Shown here one piece after another: positions 33,254 to 42,234 of a stretch of DNA of 64,000 bases. Origin of the DNA: Actinacidiphila acididurans. Lineage in GTDB: Bacteria; Actinomycetota; Actinomycetes; Streptomycetales; Streptomycetaceae. The stretch spans positions 186,001 through 250,000 of the forward strand of contig NZ_JADKYB010000012.1 of the NCBI RefSeq assembly GCF_016918855.1. Reading direction: 5' to 3'. The notes beneath the pieces were generated by a model. That model was not told the DNA's origin and searched no databases. It was given only the letters and a program-made list of their open reading frames with translations. Position 1 is the first letter of the stretch. Each line of letters begins with the position of its first letter. The translations under genes were made by a program, and so were the position numbers.

Positions 33254-34252
33254 ATGCCCGTCGACCTCAAGGGCCGCCACTTCCTCAAGGAGCTGGACTT
33301 CACGCCCGAGGAGTTCCGGCACCTCGTGGAGCTGGCCGCGGAGCTGAAGGCGGCCAAGAAGGCCGGCGCCGAGCAGCCCCGGCTGACCGGCCGCAACATC
33401 GCGCTGATCTTCGAGAAGACCTCCACCCGCACCCGCTGCGCCTTCGAGGTCGCCGCCGCCGACCAGGGCGCCAGGACCACCTACCTCGACCCGTCCGGCT
33501 CGCAGATCGGGCACAAGGAGTCGGTCAAGGACACCGCCCGGGTGCTCGGCCGGATGTTCGACGGGATCGAGTACCGCGGCCACGGCCAGGCCATAGTCGA
33601 GGAACTCGCCGCGCACGCGGGCGTACCGGTCTGGAACGGCCTGACCGACGAGTGGCACCCCACCCAGATGCTCGCCGACGTGCTCACCATGACCGAGCAC
33701 AACCCGCGCCCGCTGCCGGAGATCTCCTACGCCTACCTCGGCGACGCCCGCTCCAACATGGGCAACTCCCTGCTGATCACCGGCGCCCTGCTGGGCATGG
33801 ACGTCCGCATCGCCGCGCCGCGCCCCCTGTGGCCGCACGCCTCCGTCATCGCCGACGCGAACCGGCTCGCCGAAACCACCGGCGCGCGGATCACCCTCAC
33901 CGAGGACGTCGCCGAGGCCGTCTCCGGCGCCGACCACGTCCACACCGACGTGTGGGTCTCCATGGGCGAGCCCAAGGAGGTCTGGGACGAACGGATCGAC
34001 CTGCTCAAGCCGTACGCCGTCACCGACGAGGTGATGCGCGCCACCGGCAAGGCCGGCACCACCTTCCTGCACTGCCTGCCCGCCTTCCACGACCTCGGCA
34101 CCGCGGTCGGCCGCGAGATCCATGCCCGCTACGGCCTGGAACACCTCGAGGTCTCCGACGAGGTCTTCGAGTCCGAGCGGTCCGTTGTCTTCGACCAGGC
34201 GGAGAACCGTATGCACACGATCAAGGCCATCCTTGTGGCGACGCTCGCCTGA
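33254..34252 (+). CDS. arcB: Ornithine carbamoyltransferase (catabolic, by context)
   Basis: 332-residue ornithine carbamoyltransferase. The carbamoyl-phosphate loop is FEKTSTRTRC (Ser57-Arg61), followed by HGQ in YRGHGQAIVEELA, DEWHPTQMLAD, the ornithine-loop SMGEPKEVW and HCLPAFHD (His273-Cys274). The length and N-terminal extension are of the ArcB/ArgF trimer type. Next to arginine deiminase it most likely runs phosphorolysis of citrulline to ornithine and carbamoyl phosphate. It has its own AT-rich promoter island and AGGAG 8 bases before ATG 33254. A GC hairpin follows at 34289. Confidence 0.93.
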   Translation: MPVDLKGRHFLKELDFTPEEFRHLVELAAELKAAKKAGAEQPRLTGRNIALIFEKTSTRTRCAFEVAAADQGARTTYLDPSGSQIGHKESVKDTARVLGRMFDGIEYRGHGQAIVEELAAHAGVPVWNGLTDEWHPTQMLADVLTMTEHNPRPLPEISYAYLGDARSNMGNSLLITGALLGMDVRIAAPRPLWPHASVIADANRLAETTGARITLTEDVAEAVSGADHVHTDVWVSMGEPKEVWDERIDLLKPYAVTDEVMRATGKAGTTFLHCLPAFHDLGTAVGREIHARYGLEHLEVSDEVFESERSVVFDQAENRMHTIKAILVATLA

Positions 34253-34288
34253 TCCCCCGGGTTCGCCCCTAGGTTCTCCCGGCGAACC

Positions 34289-34306
34289 GCCCGCCGTCAG
34301 GCGGGC
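34289..34306 (+). terminator. Terminator of arcB
   Basis: Perfect 7-bp stem GCCCGCC (34289-34295)/GGCGGGC (34300-34306) with a GTCA loop, 37 bases after the arcB stop. GGCGAACC also occurs on both sides (34281 and 34319), making a nested direct repeat. Confidence 0.6.
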
Positions 34307-34377
34307 CCGGGGCACGCCCGGCGAACCCTACATGCCGACAAATCGGGTGATAGCGTCGGCATCGAGGAGGCCACGCC

Positions 34378-35214
34378 ATGAGCCCGCACCCGAGGCACCC
34401 CAGCAGCTCCGCGAATGACGCCGCGCGCACGCGCTACCTGCGGCTGGAGAGGTCGGGAGGCGTGATCACGGTCGGCCCGGAGCAGGCCGACCGCCCCGCG
34501 CTCACCGCGGAAATCATCGCTGAGCTGCGCGACGTGGTGGCCGAGCTGGTCCGGGAAGGGCGAACCCGCGTCCTGGTGCTCGGCGGCAGCGGCCACGGCT
34601 TCGGGTCGGGCGCCGACCCGGAACGGATCGTGGCGGCCACCCTGGCGCTCGGCGCGGGCGAACTGCTCGCGCTCACCCGGACCACCGGCCAGGTCGTACG
34701 GGCGCTGCGCGAGGCGCCGTTCCCCGTGGTGGCCGGGGTGAGGGGGACAGCCGCCGGTGCGGCGGCAGCCCTCGCGCTGGCCGCCGACTTCCGGGTGGCC
34801 GATCCGGGCGCGCGGTTCGTCTTCCCGTTCACCCGGGCCGGGCTGGCGGGCGCCGACGCGGGCGCCGCCTACCTGCTGCCCCGGCTCGTCGGGCTCGGCC
34901 GGGCCAGCCGGCTGCTGCTGCTCGGCGATCCCGTTGACGCCGCCGAGGCCGAACGGATCGGCCTGGTGGGCCCGCTCGCCCCCGAGGACCGCGCCGCCGA
35001 GGCCGCTGACCAGCTCGCCCACCGCCTGGCCGCCGGCCCCGCCCCGGCCCACCGGGAGACCAAGGCCCTGCTCACCGCCGAACTCGACCTGCCGCTCGGC
35101 GCGGCCGTGGACCTCGACGCAGCCGCCCAGGCCCTCCTGCTCGCCGCCCCGGACCACGCCCCGTTCCCCGCCGCGCCCACCACCCGGCCAGAACCGGAGT
35201 GGGAGGGCCACTAG
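34378..35214 (+). CDS. Crotonase-fold (enoyl-CoA hydratase/isomerase) family protein
   Basis: 278-residue crotonase-superfamily protein: LVLGGSGHGFGSGADPERI (oxyanion-hole strand), PFPVVAGVRGTAAGAAAALALAADFRVAD and LAGADAGAAYLLPRLVG, then GDPVDAAEAERIGLV. The two glutamates used by enoyl-CoA hydratase are missing: the G-x-x-x-E-L position reads AAAALAL, and the P-E before the IPGAGG-like loop reads PF. The protein is therefore probably not a classical hydratase; isomerase, decarboxylase or a non-catalytic role are options. ATG 34378 has GAGGAGGCC upstream. It stands alone between the arcB terminator and the T7SS locus. Confidence 0.8.
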   Translation: MSPHPRHPSSSANDAARTRYLRLERSGGVITVGPEQADRPALTAEIIAELRDVVAELVREGRTRVLVLGGSGHGFGSGADPERIVAATLALGAGELLALTRTTGQVVRALREAPFPVVAGVRGTAAGAAAALALAADFRVADPGARFVFPFTRAGLAGADAGAAYLLPRLVGLGRASRLLLLGDPVDAAEAERIGLVGPLAPEDRAAEAADQLAHRLAAGPAPAHRETKALLTAELDLPLGAAVDLDAAAQALLLAAPDHAPFPAAPTTRPEPEWEGH

Positions 35215-35598
35215 GCACTGTCCCGGGTCACCGACCGGACCTTTCCGGCCCGGAAGTTCACCCGCGCGCCCTCGTCCGTTCGACGGCGCGTGACCGCCCC
35301 GCGTACCACCGGATGTAACCCGCGGGAACCCCGGCGTGCGCCCGGGAGCGGGGGACGTATACGACACGTGCCCCGAGCAGGGCAGGATCAGTTGCCCTGC
35401 GGGCGGACCGGGGGGTGGTTGCCGTCTACACTCCCACCTGGACACCGGTGGCGACGGTCCGCGGCGCGGTGCGGCCGGTGAGGAAAGCGGCGGCATCCGG
35501 TACGGGCACGAGGGACGTCGGCCGCTGTTCCCGTTCTCCTGTCGTGCCCGACCGCGACCGTTTCCCGATTCCCCAGTGGCGAACTCCGAGAGGTTCTC
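35215..35598 (+). other. 384-bp leader region of the T7SS operon
   Basis: No gene is seen. It has a perfect 8-bp hairpin GCAGGGCA/TGCCCTGC (35377-35400, 8-base loop) and several GC-rich palindromes near 35225-35260 that may end the crotonase transcript. TACACT (35426) is a weak -10 candidate. The promoter of the membrane protein-EssC operon should lie here. Confidence 0.35.
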
Positions 35599-37116
35599 GT
35601 GCACATCCATCAGGTGGGCCCGCCGGTCCCCGTGGCGCGGACGCACACGGCGGCGGTCGCACTCCCATGGAATTCCGGGTCGAGCGCGCTGATCGTCGCG
35701 CTCGTCGAACTGCTCTTCCTGGCCCTGCTGTTGCTGCGCTGGCTGGTGCGCAGACAGGGCGGCTGGCGGCGCGCCTGGCGCGCGATGAGCCGCCAAGTGC
35801 GGCTGACCTGGGGGGCGTTCTCCCAGCCCGTACGGGACTTCCTGCGGTTCCGGGCGTCCGTGCGGCACCTGACGCGGCTGTTGTCGGCCGGCGCGACGAC
35901 CGGCACCGCGCACGACGCGCTGAACGGCGTCGACGCGGCGGTGGCGCCGAGCGCCGCCGAAGCGTACGGCTTCGCGGTGCGCGTGGCGCCGGTTCGCAGG
36001 GGTGCGGCCGAGGTCGCCGTGCACCTGGCCGGCCGCCGGGTGCCGCAGCCCGCCGCGCCGTGGCGGACGGAGGGCGACGCCCGGCTGTGGTTCGCCGCCG
36101 GCCAGGACCTGGCGCCCGCGGCGATGCCGGGCCTGACCCTCGACAAGGACACCGTCGATCCGGACGCCGTTGATGACGGGGTCCCGCGGATGCTCGTCCC
36201 GGTCGGCCTGCACGACGACGCGGTGGTGCTGCTCGACCTCGCCCGCGGCCCCGGCGTGCTGAGCACCTACGGCGACCGCGCCGCCGGCCGGTCCTTCGTG
36301 CAGGCGGTGGCCGCCTGGCTGGACCTGGCGGAAGACGTCGAGGTGATCGTCGCCCGCGGGGTGCACCCGCGCCACCAGGGCCCCGACCTGGACTCGCTGC
36401 TGGACTCGCTGGACGGCCTCGCGGGGGAGCGCTCCCGCCCGGTGGTCGTGGTGTGCGCGGCGCCCGACGCCGAACAGGCCGCGCAGTTGGGCCGGATGGC
36501 CGCCGCCGGACTGCTGCGCGCGGTCGTCGCCGGGCAGGTGCCCGGTCACCGCTGGGAGATCCGGGTCAACTCGCGCGGCCGCGCCCAGGCGGCCGGCCTC
36601 GGCCTGACCACCGACGCGGCGCCGCTCGGCCCGGCGGTGGCGCGTACCGCCCGCAAGTCCCGTACGGCGGGCCGCCGCGGACCGGCGCCGGCCACACCGG
36701 CCACACCGGGTACCGCCCCGGTCCCGCCGCCCGACGGACCCCCGCCGGTCCGGGTCCCGCCCGCCCGCGAGCCGGTGACGGCCCGTCCGGTGGCGGCCCG
36801 TACCGCGCCCGCCGGCCCCGTACCGGTTCCGGCCGAGCCGCTGCCCGCGGCGCAGGCCACGGCTGCCGAGCCGGTGCCCGAGCCGCACGCCAGCCCGGCG
36901 CCGCCCCCGCTGCGTGCGACGACGGCCGGCCCGGCCCCGCTCCGGGCCCCCGCCGAGCCGGCCCTCGAACCGCCGGGCTCCGCCGTCCGTGAACTGTTCG
37001 CGGAGCCCGACATCACCTCGGTCTCCGCCGCGGACGCCCGCGCCGCGACCTCCTCCGCGTCCCCGCGGACGCCCGCCCCGCCCTCCCCTCACGAGGAAAA
37101 CCGGAACGAGTCGTGA
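35599..37116 (+). CDS. T7SS-associated single-pass membrane protein
   Basis: 505-residue protein with one strong membrane segment at ~29-50 (ALIVALVELLFLALLLLRWLV). A basic amphipathic stretch follows (RRQGGWRRAWRAMSRQVRL), then a soluble domain to ~330 (DDAVVLLDLARGPGVLS, FVQAVAAWLDLAEDVEVIVARG, RPVVVVCAAPD, a Rossmann-like pattern) and a disordered Pro/Ala tail. I do not recognise a named family. The soluble domain resembles the part of EssC-linked proteins that senses or positions the ATPase, and EccE or YukC/EssB analogues are guesses. GTG 35599 has GAGAGG 5 bases upstream. The TGA overlaps the EssC GTG by 4 bases, so the two proteins are made together and probably form one complex. Confidence 0.6.
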   Translation: MHIHQVGPPVPVARTHTAAVALPWNSGSSALIVALVELLFLALLLLRWLVRRQGGWRRAWRAMSRQVRLTWGAFSQPVRDFLRFRASVRHLTRLLSAGATTGTAHDALNGVDAAVAPSAAEAYGFAVRVAPVRRGAAEVAVHLAGRRVPQPAAPWRTEGDARLWFAAGQDLAPAAMPGLTLDKDTVDPDAVDDGVPRMLVPVGLHDDAVVLLDLARGPGVLSTYGDRAAGRSFVQAVAAWLDLAEDVEVIVARGVHPRHQGPDLDSLLDSLDGLAGERSRPVVVVCAAPDAEQAAQLGRMAAAGLLRAVVAGQVPGHRWEIRVNSRGRAQAAGLGLTTDAAPLGPAVARTARKSRTAGRRGPAPATPATPGTAPVPPPDGPPPVRVPPAREPVTARPVAARTAPAGPVPVPAEPLPAAQATAAEPVPEPHASPAPPPLRATTAGPAPLRAPAEPALEPPGSAVRELFAEPDITSVSAADARAATSSASPRTPAPPSPHEENRNES

Positions 37117-40100
37117 AACTCCTCATCACCACGGTCCACGGCGAGCACCGGGAGCGCCGTGACGTGCTGGTCAACGCCGCCGCCGGCGCCCCGGTGGGAC
37201 GGCTGGCCCCGCAACTGCTGGCCGCCGGCGGGGAACCGGCCGAGGGCCGCAGCGCCGATCCCGATGTGACGCTCTACCTCGGCGAGCGCCCGCTGGACCC
37301 GTCGGCCACCTTGGCGTCGGCCGGCATCCGCGACGGCAGCACCATCGGCATCGGGGTGCCCGTACCGCGCACCGGCACCGACTACGGCCCGGTCCGCGAC
37401 GAGATGCCCACCCCCGCCCGGCCCGGCTCGGCGCCCGTCGCCGAGGTCCAGGTCATCGGCGGCCCGCAGGCCGGCCGGGTGCACCTGCTCGGCATGGGCA
37501 CCCACCTGCTGGGCCCGGCCGCGGGCAGTTCGGTACGGCTGGAGGGCCGCGGGGTGCCCGAGGCCGGGCTGCGCGTCGTGGTGCGGCCGGACGGCACGGT
37601 GCTGGCCGCCCTGCCCGACGGCGAGGCGCAGGTGCGGCTGTCGCTGCCCGAGGCGCCGCCGCCCCGGCCGCGCGCCGACGTGGCGGCGCTGCCGCCCGAG
37701 CCGGTCCCCGACACCGCGGACGCGGACGAGGACCCCGACCCGGTGCCGCGCGGCTGGACGCCGTGGCCGCTGGACGGCGAACTCGTGCTGGGCGAGCACC
37801 TGCTGCGGGTGACCGCGCCCACCGAGGCCGACGCCGCCGTCACCGCCTCGGCCAAGGACACCAGCCTGGACTTCAACCGCCCGCCGCGGCTGCTGCCGCC
37901 GCTCCAGCCGGAGACCTTCCGGCTGCCCGGCCCGCCGCAGCCGCCCAAGCGCCGGCCGATCCCGTTCCTGGTGATGATCGCGCCCATGTTCCTGGGCTTC
38001 GCCATGGTGTGGTTCTTCCATTCCTACTTCTACCTGATCTTCATGCTGCTCAGCCCGATCATGGGCATGGGCAACTGGATCAGCGGACGGCGCAGCGGCC
38101 GCAAGGAGTTCCTGCAGTCCGTCGCCAACTACCGGCTGCGGCGTGCCTCCCTGGAAGCGGACGTACGTGCCAAGGTGGACGCCGAGCGCCGGGTGCGGGT
38201 CACCTCCGCCCCCGACCCGGCCGTCGTCGGCCTGATGGCGGTCGGCCCCGGCACCCGGCTGTGGGAGCGGCGGCGTACCGACCCGGACAACCTGATCCTG
38301 CGCATCGGCACCACCCGGCAGCAGTCGCTGCTGCAACTCGACGACGCCGCGCGCGAGGACAACCACCGCACCACGTTCTGGCAGATCCCCGACATGCCGA
38401 TCGGCCTGGACATCGCCGGCAGCCAGGTGGTCGGCATCGCCGGCGCCGAGGAGCCGGCCCGCGCCCTGGCCCGCTGGGCCGTCGCCCAGGCGGCGGTCCT
38501 GCACAGCCCCCGCGACCTGCGGATCTGCGTCCTCACCGACAACGCCGCGGCCGACGCCTGGCAATGGGCGCGCTGGCTGCCGCACGCCCGCTCCGGGATC
38601 TCCTCCGCGCAGGAGGACGCCCCCGTCATCCTGCTGGGCAACGACCCCGAGACGGTCGCCAACCGGGTCACCGAACTGGTCGGCGCCATCCGCACCCGCA
38701 CCCTGGCCCAGCAGGCCACCATGCGCGGCGCCCTCTACAGCGAGCCCGACGTGCTCGTCGTCCTGGACGGCGCCCGCGAACTGCGCGACGTGCCCGGCAT
38801 GGTCCAGGTCCTCAAGGAGGGCCCGGCCCGCGGCATCTACCCGCTGTGCGTGGACCGCGAGGAGCGGATGCTGCCCGAGGAGGCCAGCGCCGTGGTCTCC
38901 ATCGCCAAGGACACCCTGACGCTGCGCCGCACCGGACTGCCCGACGTGACCGGGATCCGGCCGGACTACGTGACCGCCGAGTGGGCCGAACGCGTCGCCC
39001 GCGGCATCGCGCCCGTCCACGACGTCACCCCGGACGCCACCGGCGGCCTGCCCGACCGGGTCTCGCTGCTGGACCTGCTGGACCTCGAACCGCCCGCCGC
39101 CGAGGTCGTCGCCGAGCGCTGGGCCCGCCGCCCCGCGTCCACCGCGGTGCTGCTCGGCCAGGGCTTCGACCGCCCGCTGTCGCTCGACCTGGTCAAGGAC
39201 GGCCCGCACGCGCTCATCGCCGGCACCACCGGCTCCGGCAAGTCCGAACTGCTCCAGACGTTCGTGGCGTCACTGGCGGCGGTCAACACCCCGGACGAAC
39301 TCACCTTCGTCCTGGTCGACTACAAGGGCGGCAGCGCCTTCAAGGACTGCGTGCGGCTGCCGCACACCATGGGCATGGTCACCGACCTGGACAGCCACCT
39401 GGTGCAGCGCGCGCTGGCCTCGCTGACCGCCGAACTCGTGCGCCGCGAGCACATGCTGGCCGGCGCCGGCGCCAAGGACCACCCCGAGTACCGGGCGCTG
39501 CGCCGCCGCGACCCCTCGCTGCCGCCGATGCCCCGGCTGCTGCTGGTCATCGACGAGTTCGCCACCCTGGCCCGGGAGATCCCCGACTTCATCCCCGGCC
39601 TGGTCGGCATCTCCCAGCGCGGCCGCTCGCTCGGCCTGCACATGGTGCTGGCCACCCAGCGCCCGGCCGGCGTGGTCACGAACGACATCCGCGCCAACAC
39701 CAACCTGCGGATCTCGCTGCGCGTCACCGACGTCACCGACAGCACCGACGTGCTGGACGTGCCCGACGCGGCCGGCATCTCGTCCGCCACCCCCGGCCGG
39801 GCCCTGGTCCGGCTCGGCCACCGCTCCGCGATGAGCTTCCAGACCGCGTACGTCGGCGCGCCCCGCCCCGAGGCCGCCGCGCCCGCCGCCCCGGTGGACC
39901 CGGACCCGAAAGGGGACGGCGCCGAGGAGGGCTGGGACAACGAGTCGACGCTGTGGACCACCCCGCTGCCCTGGCAGCGGCTCGGCCGCGCGGTCGAGGC
40001 GCCGCAGGACGACGACGAGGAGGAGTTCCCGCTCCTGGCCGACGAGGAGGGCCCGACCGACCTGATGGCCCTGGTCGACGCCATCCGCGCCGCCGCCGGA

Positions 40101-41741
40101 CTGGCCGGCCACCAGCCGCAGCCCAGCCCCTGGCTGCCGCCGCTGCCGGACTCGCTGGACCTGTCCGACCTGCCCGTGCCCGCCCCGCCGACGAACGACG
40201 GCCGGGTCGTACCCGCCGCCTGGGCCCGCGAGGACCTGCCCTGGGCCCAGGCACAGCCGCCGGTGCTGCTCGACCTCAACGACTTCGGGCACCTGTACGT
40301 GCTGGGCATGCCGCGCTCCGGCCGCTCGCAGACACTGCGCACCATCGCCTCCGCTCTCGCCCGCGCCAACTCCTGCGCCGACGTGCACTTCTACGGCGTG
40401 GACGCGGCCGGCGGCGCCCTGGCGGCGATCTCCGCGCTGCCGCACACCGGCGCCGTGGTGCCGCGCGCGGACATCGAACGGCTGGGCCGGCTGCTCAACC
40501 GGCTCACCGCCGAACTCGTCCATCGCCAGGAACTGCTGGCCGCCCACTCGGCCGGCACCCTGGCCGAACTGCGCGGCCTGCTGCCGCCCGCGCAGCGCCC
40601 CGCCCACGTGGTGCTCCTCATCGACGGCTGGGACACGCTCAACGCCCTGATCGCCGACATCGAGGACGGCCGGATGGTCTCCCAGGTCGCGATGCTGCTG
40701 CGGGAGGGCGCCGCGGCCGGCATGCACGTGATCGTGACCTCCGAACGCGCCCTGATGGGCGGCCGGATCGCCGCGCTCAACGACAACAAGCTGATCCTGC
40801 GGATGAACGACGTCGGCGACTACGTGATGCACGGCATCGAACGGCAGCGGGTCCCGTCGGCCATGAGCCCCGGCCGGGGCTTTCGCACCGAGGGCGGCGC
40901 CGAACTCCAGGTCGCGGTCCTGCCCGGCGGCCCCAGCGGCCAGGAGCAGGCCGAGGCACTGCGCCGGATCGGCGCCGAGGCCGAGCGGCGGGACCAGGGC
41001 GTGCCCGCGGCGGCCCGGCCGTTCCGGATCGAGACGCTGCCCTCGCAGATCCCCTTCAAGGAGGCGTACGCGCGCACCGCGGCCGCCGACCGCCGCCCGA
41101 TGCGCGGCATGCTCGGCATCGGCGGCGACGACGTGGCCCCGGTCTGGGTGGACTTCTCCGGCGTGTCGTCCTCGTTCGTGATCGCCGGCCCGCCCGGGTC
41201 CGGCCGCAGCACCGCGCTGGCCTCCCTCGCGGTCTCGCTGCTGCGCGGCGGCACCGGCGTGGTGGCGCTCGCCCCCCGCGAGTCGCCGCTGCGCGCCCTG
41301 CACGGCCGGGCCGGCGCGGTCGTCATCACGTCCCTCGCGCCGACCGAGCAGGAGGTGACCGCCGCCCTCCAGGAAGTGGGCGGCGGCCCGGCGGTGGTGC
41401 TGGTCGACGACGCGGACCTGCTGGCCATGACCCCGGCCGACAACGTGCTGCGCGACATCGCCACCTCCGGCCGCGACCGCTCGCTCGGCCTGGTGGCCGC
41501 CGGGCCCGCCGAGGCGCTGGTCTCGCCGCTGAGCGCCTGGATCGGCCAGGTCCGCCGCTCCCGCAAGGGCCTGCTGCTCTCCCCGCAGACCGTCGGCGAG
41601 GGCGACGTCCTGGGCCTGCGGCTGCCGCACAACATCATCCGGGTCAACCGGGTGCCCGGCCGCGGCTACACCACCGACACCGGCGGCGCGCTGCTCACCG
41701 TCCTGGTGCCGGACACCGTGCCGGCCCGCGACGCGGACTGA
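37113..41741 (+). CDS. eccC: EssC/EccC-type FtsK/SpoIIIE ATPase of type VII secretion
   Basis: 1542-residue secretion motor. Residues 1-85 look ubiquitin-like (VTLYLGERPLDPSATLASAGIRDGSTIGIGVP) and ~105-185 FHA-like, the EssC arrangement. Two membrane segments lie at ~288-330, and three FtsK/SpoIIIE ATPase domains follow. Domain 1 has a canonical P-loop GTTGSGKSE (Lys710) and LLLVIDEFATLAREIP Walker B. Domains 2 and 3 have GMPRSGRSQ and GPPGSGRST, with Arg1071 and Arg1365 in place of the P-loop lysine; degenerate C-terminal domains are usual in EccC, where they bind substrates. EccB, EccD and MycP are not visible nearby. The GTG overlaps the upstream stop. Confidence 0.92.
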   Translation: MKLLITTVHGEHRERRDVLVNAAAGAPVGRLAPQLLAAGGEPAEGRSADPDVTLYLGERPLDPSATLASAGIRDGSTIGIGVPVPRTGTDYGPVRDEMPTPARPGSAPVAEVQVIGGPQAGRVHLLGMGTHLLGPAAGSSVRLEGRGVPEAGLRVVVRPDGTVLAALPDGEAQVRLSLPEAPPPRPRADVAALPPEPVPDTADADEDPDPVPRGWTPWPLDGELVLGEHLLRVTAPTEADAAVTASAKDTSLDFNRPPRLLPPLQPETFRLPGPPQPPKRRPIPFLVMIAPMFLGFAMVWFFHSYFYLIFMLLSPIMGMGNWISGRRSGRKEFLQSVANYRLRRASLEADVRAKVDAERRVRVTSAPDPAVVGLMAVGPGTRLWERRRTDPDNLILRIGTTRQQSLLQLDDAAREDNHRTTFWQIPDMPIGLDIAGSQVVGIAGAEEPARALARWAVAQAAVLHSPRDLRICVLTDNAAADAWQWARWLPHARSGISSAQEDAPVILLGNDPETVANRVTELVGAIRTRTLAQQATMRGALYSEPDVLVVLDGARELRDVPGMVQVLKEGPARGIYPLCVDREERMLPEEASAVVSIAKDTLTLRRTGLPDVTGIRPDYVTAEWAERVARGIAPVHDVTPDATGGLPDRVSLLDLLDLEPPAAEVVAERWARRPASTAVLLGQGFDRPLSLDLVKDGPHALIAGTTGSGKSELLQTFVASLAAVNTPDELTFVLVDYKGGSAFKDCVRLPHTMGMVTDLDSHLVQRALASLTAELVRREHMLAGAGAKDHPEYRALRRRDPSLPPMPRLLLVIDEFATLAREIPDFIPGLVGISQRGRSLGLHMVLATQRPAGVVTNDIRANTNLRISLRVTDVTDSTDVLDVPDAAGISSATPGRALVRLGHRSAMSFQTAYVGAPRPEAAAPAAPVDPDPKGDGAEEGWDNESTLWTTPLPWQRLGRAVEAPQDDDEEEFPLLADEEGPTDLMALVDAIRAAAGLAGHQPQPSPWLPPLPDSLDLSDLPVPAPPTNDGRVVPAAWAREDLPWAQAQPPVLLDLNDFGHLYVLGMPRSGRSQTLRTIASALARANSCADVHFYGVDAAGGALAAISALPHTGAVVPRADIERLGRLLNRLTAELVHRQELLAAHSAGTLAELRGLLPPAQRPAHVVLLIDGWDTLNALIADIEDGRMVSQVAMLLREGAAAGMHVIVTSERALMGGRIAALNDNKLILRMNDVGDYVMHGIERQRVPSAMSPGRGFRTEGGAELQVAVLPGGPSGQEQAEALRRIGAEAERRDQGVPAAARPFRIETLPSQIPFKEAYARTAAADRRPMRGMLGIGGDDVAPVWVDFSGVSSSFVIAGPPGSGRSTALASLAVSLLRGGTGVVALAPRESPLRALHGRAGAVVITSLAPTEQEVTAALQEVGGGPAVVLVDDADLLAMTPADNVLRDIATSGRDRSLGLVAAGPAEALVSPLSAWIGQVRRSRKGLLLSPQTVGEGDVLGLRLPHNIIRVNRVPGRGYTTDTGGALLTVLVPDTVPARDAD

Positions 41742-41806
41742 ACGCCCGTGGAATATCGGCTGAACAATTGAGCGGCTGAACGACCGTACGAAAAACCGTA
41801 CGAAAA

Positions 41807-41838
41807 AGGGTGCCGGCGGAAACAACCGCCGGCACCCT
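41807..41838 (-). terminator. Rho-independent terminator of the WXG operon
   Basis: Perfect 13-bp stem AGGGTGCCGGCGG (41807-41819)/41826-41838 with a 6-base loop. Read on the minus strand it is followed directly by TTTTTCG, a classical intrinsic terminator 22 bases after the WXG gene stop at 41860. It also lies 65 bases past the EssC stop and may act on both strands. Confidence 0.85.
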
Positions 41839-41859
41839 CTTCCGCATGCGCCAGGAATC

Positions 41860-42168
41860 TCAGCTGCTCTGGTTGATCTGGTTCGCCATGGTGGTGTCCA
41901 TGTCGTTGATCTGGGTCTTGATGTCGGTGAACTGCTTGGCGAAGTCACCGATCTTGGTGACGATCTGCTGCAGCTGGGTGGTGAACTGCTCGTAGGCGTG
42001 CTGCATCGCCGGGCTGGTCTGCTGCAGGAACAGGCCGTCGTTGAGCAGGTTGTCCACCGAGTTCTTCAGCGTCAGCAGCTGCGGGTTGATGTTCGCCACC
42101 GCGTTGTTGAGCTGCGAGGAGACGGTGTCGATCTGGGTGTATTCGAGCTGTACGTTGTTGCTGGGCAC
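41860..42168 (-). CDS. WXG100 superfamily (EsxA-like) protein
   Basis: 102-residue all-helical protein of ESAT-6 size: YTQIDTVSSQLNNAVANINPQLLTLKNSVDNL, a central turn, then MQHAYEQFTTQLQQIVTKIGDFAKQFTDIKTQI. The central W-x-G turn is replaced (NDGLFLQQTSPA), as in some actinobacterial variants. It is rich in Gln/Asn, unlike the surrounding proteins. GTG 42168 has AGAGGA about 6 bases upstream. It lies 66 bases after the larger WXG-like gene, convergent with EssC, and ends at a strong terminator. A dimeric secreted partner or chaperone of the T7SS is the likely role; no C-terminal YxxxD/E signal is seen. Confidence 0.85.
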   Translation of the reverse strand: MPSNNVQLEYTQIDTVSSQLNNAVANINPQLLTLKNSVDNLLNDGLFLQQTSPAMQHAYEQFTTQLQQIVTKIGDFAKQFTDIKTQINDMDTTMANQINQSS

Positions 42169-42234
42169 GGTATGTCCTCTACTGGGTGGGGTGCCTGGTG
42201 GGTCGGTTCGGGGGGAATCGGGAGTCCGGTACCG

